Positions 4,285 through 5,839 of a DNA stretch of 5,839 nucleotides are shown here, piece after piece; positions within the stretch are counted from its first letter, which is position 1, and each line of letters starts with the position of its first letter. The notes below the pieces were generated by a model. That model had not been told where the DNA came from, searched no databases, and was given only the letters and a program-made list of their open reading frames with translations. A program made the translations under genes and the position numbers. Source of the stretch: Deinococcales bacterium (lineage in GTDB: Bacteria; Deinococcota; Deinococci; Deinococcales; Deinococcaceae). The stretch covers positions 1-5,839 of the forward strand of contig JACMOA010000395.1 in NCBI GenBank assembly GCA_014378225.1, written 5' to 3'.

Positions 4285-5839
4285 ATGACCGTTTTGACCA
4301 CCCATTATCCCGCTCGAGTGGGGCAGAAAAGTTCTTCCTCGCTTTCGCCAAAACTTCGCTTTGCCGTTTTGATGACGGCCCTGACCTTGCTGGGCTTGCT
4401 GGTTGGACTGTTGGGCCAACACTCGCTTCGTAACGACATCCTCATCTGGGGTGGTTACGGCGTCGCCTACCTTGCAGGCGGCATTCCGGCGGGGCGTGAA
4501 GCGCTCAAGAGCCTTGTTAAAGAGCGCAAGCTAGACGTGGATTTGCTGATGGTCCTGGCAGCACTGGGCGCGGCCAGCATTGGGCAGGCGGCAGACGGCG
4601 CAATATTGCTGTTCCTGTTTAGCCTGAGCAACACCCTGCAAGACTGGGCTATGGGGCGCACTAAAAACGCCATTGAAGCGCTGATGCACCTGAACCCCGA
4701 GGGCGCGACCGTGCGCCGGGACGGTCTGGAAAAGTGGTGCGGATTAGGCGAAATCAAAATGGGCGACATTTTGTTGGTCAAGCCGGGAGAACGCTTTGCC
4801 GCCGACGCTCGAGTGACCCTGGGAGAAACCAGCGTGGACGAGTCTCCTATTACCGGAGAGAGCCGCCCGGTGGATAAAGTTCCTGGCTCGAGCGTAGCCA
4901 GTGGAACGGTGAATCTGAATGGCAGCATCGAAGCCGAAGTGGTTAGACCCGCCGGTGAGAGCACCCTGGCCCGCCTGGTGACTCTGATGGAGCAGGCCCA
5001 AACCCAAAAAAGCCGTACCGAAACCCTCGCTGAGCGCTGGGAAAGCCCTTACGCCACTGGGGTACTGATTGCTGTCCCGCTGGTTTTTGTTCTGCTGCAC
5101 TATGTTTTTGCCCTGCCCACTGAAACTGCGTGGTACCGCGCTATGGCTTTTATGGTGGTGGCCAGCCCTTGCGCGGTGGTTATCAGTACACCCGCCGTGA
5201 TGCTCAGTGCGATGGCGGCGGCGGCGCGGGCTGGGGTACTGTTCAAGAGCAGTGCCGCGCTGGACGCCCTGGCGGGAGTAAAGACCATCGCTTTTGACAA
5301 GACCGGAACGCTCACCCAGGCCAAAATGACCCTCACTCGAGTGGTGTCGGACGACGAGGGCGCGGCCCTATCTCTGGCGGCGGGACTCGAGGCCCACAGC
5401 GAGCACCCCATCGCATACGCTATCGTGAATGCGGCGCAGGAAAAGGCGCTCGAGAGCGTACAGGTATTGGGCGCACAAGCGATTCCCGGTCACGGCATTG
5501 AGGCCCGTATTATGACTGGGGAACTGGCCTGGGCCGGAAACGAACGCTTGGCGCTGCGCCAGAACGCTACGCTAACCCCGGTACAAACCGCTGCTCTGGT
5601 AGAAATGAATGGGCAGGGCAGCAGCACCGTAATCATCGGCATCGGCGCTCGAGTGGTGGGAGTAATGGGCGTGGCCGATGCGCTGCGTCCCGGAATCTCG
5701 AGTGCGCTCGAGGGACTTCGCAGTGCAGGCGTGGCCCATCTGGTCATGCTGACCGGAGACAAAAAGGAAGTGGCCGAAACCATCGCTCGAGAGGTGGGGT
5801 TGAGCGAGTACCGTGCTGAGCTTCTGCCCGAGGACAAGC
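4285..5839 (+). CDS. P1B-type metal-transporting ATPase, SPC subgroup (partial, 3' end outside window)
   Basis: The open frame gives 518 residues and runs off the window. It is an inner-membrane pump that exports a transition metal using ATP. Residues 1-25 are hydrophilic. Hydrophobic segments lie near 26-44, 51-67, 84-100 and 104-118, then the actuator domain with TGES (190-193). Two further segments (256-276, 285-307) follow, the second with the SPC motif (294-296) that contacts metal. The catalytic part has the phosphorylated aspartate D338 in DKTGT (338-342), the SEHP histidine H374, PGHGI (401-405), GNERL (418-422) and TGD (490-492). SPC rather than CPC places it with P1B-4 pumps (CoaT, CtpD, PfeT-type), known for Co, Fe or Zn export; the exact metal is not readable. 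The hinge motif and last membrane helices lie outside the window. An in-frame TGA at 4240-4242 precedes ATG 4285, so no N-terminal metal-binding domain was missed. AGGGAG (4275-4280) is a Shine-Dalgarno at a short four-base spacing. Confidence 0.93.
   Translation, partial: MTVLTTHYPARVGQKSSSSLSPKLRFAVLMTALTLLGLLVGLLGQHSLRNDILIWGGYGVAYLAGGIPAGREALKSLVKERKLDVDLLMVLAALGAASIGQAADGAILLFLFSLSNTLQDWAMGRTKNAIEALMHLNPEGATVRRDGLEKWCGLGEIKMGDILLVKPGERFAADARVTLGETSVDESPITGESRPVDKVPGSSVASGTVNLNGSIEAEVVRPAGESTLARLVTLMEQAQTQKSRTETLAERWESPYATGVLIAVPLVFVLLHYVFALPTETAWYRAMAFMVVASPCAVVISTPAVMLSAMAAAARAGVLFKSSAALDALAGVKTIAFDKTGTLTQAKMTLTRVVSDDEGAALSLAAGLEAHSEHPIAYAIVNAAQEKALESVQVLGAQAIPGHGIEARIMTGELAWAGNERLALRQNATLTPVQTAALVEMNGQGSSTVIIGIGARVVGVMGVADALRPGISSALEGLRSAGVAHLVMLTGDKKEVAETIAREVGLSEYRAELLPEDK

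Larger units (their letters stand above)
102..5791. repeat. Highly iterated palindrome CTCGAG, 53 copies
   Basis: I counted 53 exact copies of CTCGAG by eye between 102 and 5791. Seven lie upstream of 503, 12 in alr, 23 between the start of the first usp gene and the end of the second, one in the AT-rich gap and 10 in the ATPase part. The base before it is G in 30 copies, C in 13, A in six and T in four. It falls in all three codon phases: Leu-Glu, x-Ser-Ser/Arg, and x-Arg-x. The hexamer is the recognition word of XhoI-type restriction and modification enzymes. The behaviour resembles HIP1 of cyanobacteria. Cause and role are unknown. Confidence 0.9.

Noticed and set aside
4467..5837. Several minus-strand ORFs of 103-165 codons under the ATPase
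   Set aside because: They are serine/alanine/proline/arginine-rich shadows of a GC-rich gene that carries all P-type ATPase motifs on the plus strand.

Overview
The window looks like an ordinary chromosomal stretch of a moderately GC-rich bacterium, written with a very unusual DNA vocabulary. A lineage such as Deinococcota (Deinococcus/Meiothermus-like) would fit the alanine racemase sequence, the moderate GC content and the possible leaderless start of the first Usp gene. I hold that assignment loosely, because nothing here fixes the phylum.

Layout. Bases 1-116 may hold the 3' tail of a plus-strand gene, but the frame is undecided. Bases 117-502 contain no gene I can support; they hold a tandem pair of a roughly 36-nt repeat. 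The alanine racemase gene (alr) lies at 503-1591 on the minus strand. Bases 1592-1915 separate alr from the plus-strand genes. They hold a second tandem pair of the same 36-nt repeat, a terminator-like hairpin and a candidate 46-residue minus-strand ORF. Two tandem-domain universal stress proteins (1916-2908 and 2951-3910, plus strand) form a likely two-gene operon, with a hairpin over the first stop codon and a long perfect hairpin after the second gene. Bases 3974-4284 form an AT-rich gap with promoter-like and operator-like dyads. From 4285 to the window end runs a 3'-truncated P1B-type metal-transporting ATPase with an SPC transmembrane motif, typical of the P1B-4 (Co/Fe/Zn efflux) group.

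Functionally the genes cover cell-wall precursor supply (D-alanine), nucleotide-linked stress response (Usp pair) and transition-metal export. They are not one pathway, although the last two themes both suit stress survival.

The most striking signal is the palindrome CTCGAG. I count 53 copies in 5839 bases, about one per 110 bases, against roughly 1.4 expected for a random hexamer. It occurs in genes in all three reading phases and in the intergenic sequence downstream of alr, but it is almost absent from the two 5' regulatory gaps. This resembles the HIP1 octamer of cyanobacteria in behaviour, with a different word. The second candidate novelty is the 36-nt tandem repeat that occurs as a pair on each side of alr.
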